Positions 63,892 to 64,000 of a DNA stretch of 64,000 bases are shown here, in pieces. Source of the stretch: Clostridium caldaquaticum. GTDB lineage: Bacteria > Bacillota > Clostridia > Clostridiales > Clostridiaceae. The DNA lies in contig NZ_JAMSKT010000013.1 in assembly GCF_023806125.1 (NCBI RefSeq), positions 1 through 64,000 of the forward strand, read 5' to 3'. The notes beneath the pieces are model-generated. The model did not search any database. It was not told the DNA's origin and worked only from the letters and a program-made list of their open reading frames with translations. Numbering within the stretch: position 1 is the stretch's first letter; the number at the start of each line of letters is the position of its first letter. Position numbers and translations under genes: made by a program.

Positions 63892-64000
63892 ATCTTAAAT
63901 ATTTTTTTAATTTATCGTTTTTATCGATAAAAAGCAATAAAGGCAACCCTAAAAGGTAGCAGGATATAAGCTCTCCAAGGCCAACAGATATAGTATTAGC
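63890..64000 (-). CDS. C-terminal end of a membrane protein, possibly an ECF-transporter substrate component
   Basis: Only the last 36 codons are inside the window. They encode a hydrophobic helix with ISVGLGELISCYLLGLPLLL and a basic tail (DKNDKLKKYLR). The VGxGELxxCYxLGLPLL pattern reminds me of the last helix of QueT-type S components, which bind queuosine precursors in ECF transporters. The evidence is short, so the family name is tentative. The start lies outside the window. Confidence 0.5.
   Translation of the reverse strand, partial: ANTISVGLGELISCYLLGLPLLLFIDKNDKLKKYLR

Noticed and set aside
1-64000. CRISPR arrays, tRNA or rRNA genes, insertion sequences, prophage
   Set aside because: No direct-repeat array, cloverleaf, rRNA sequence, transposase or phage structural gene was seen on reading both strands.

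Overview
The window is low-GC, AT-rich DNA from a spore-forming Firmicute and almost certainly a Clostridium-type anaerobe. The evidence is the spoIIAA-spoIIAB-sigF operon, a spoVAC-D-EB-EA operon, yunB, pdaA, CWB2 (cell wall binding repeat 2) surface proteins, a c-di-AMP riboswitch, a purine riboswitch, many GTG/TTG starts behind strong AGGAGG-type ribosome sites, and numerous AT-rich terminators. No tRNA, rRNA, insertion sequence, prophage or CRISPR array was seen.

Region 1 (1-7994) is accessory. It holds three GT2 glycosyltransferases, a GT4 glycosyltransferase, a large beta-rich/coiled-coil protein, a Cys-rich protein and small proteins, most of them followed by their own terminator. The tandem pair at 1558-3447 resembles eukaryotic polypeptide GalNAc-transferases. 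Region 2 (8088-19257) is housekeeping: a U32 peptidase/hydroxylase-type protein, MutS2, an arginine decarboxylase-like enzyme, ribosomal protein L25/Ctc, phosphoglucomutase, a TPR protein and an LCP ligase.

Region 3 (19438-40160) is a cell-surface polysaccharide locus. It begins with galU and two secreted CWB2 proteins (an amidase and a SpoIID-domain protein). It continues with nucleotide-sugar enzymes (CapD/PglF-type dehydratase, WbpA-, WbpB-, WbpD- and WecB/WbpI-like), GT4 and GT2 transferases (one with a one-base frameshift at an A8 run), a Wzy-like polymerase, a MurJ-type flippase, an orphan solute-binding lipoprotein and a phosphoglycosyl transferase. In Clostridioides difficile CWB2 modules bind the PSII glycopolymer, so this locus is a good candidate for making the CWB2 ligand, with the LCP protein and perhaps MurJ handling its attachment and export.

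Region 4 (40176-54399) holds PdaA, a solitary adenine methyltransferase closely resembling C. difficile CamA, an isoaspartyl dipeptidase, spermidine synthase, the spoIIA operon with a readable sigma-H promoter, the spoVA operon, a class A PBP, YunB, Hpt and an L,D-transpeptidase. YunB and the L,D-transpeptidase both appear to start at AUU. Region 5 (54556-64000) holds potABCD, a c-di-AMP-riboswitch-controlled LysM/SleB-type hydrolase, a DUF3892 protein, an LTA-synthase-like protein, a purine-riboswitch-controlled NCS2 permease and the 3' end of a membrane protein. Polyamine genes (speA-like, speE, potABCD) recur across the window.
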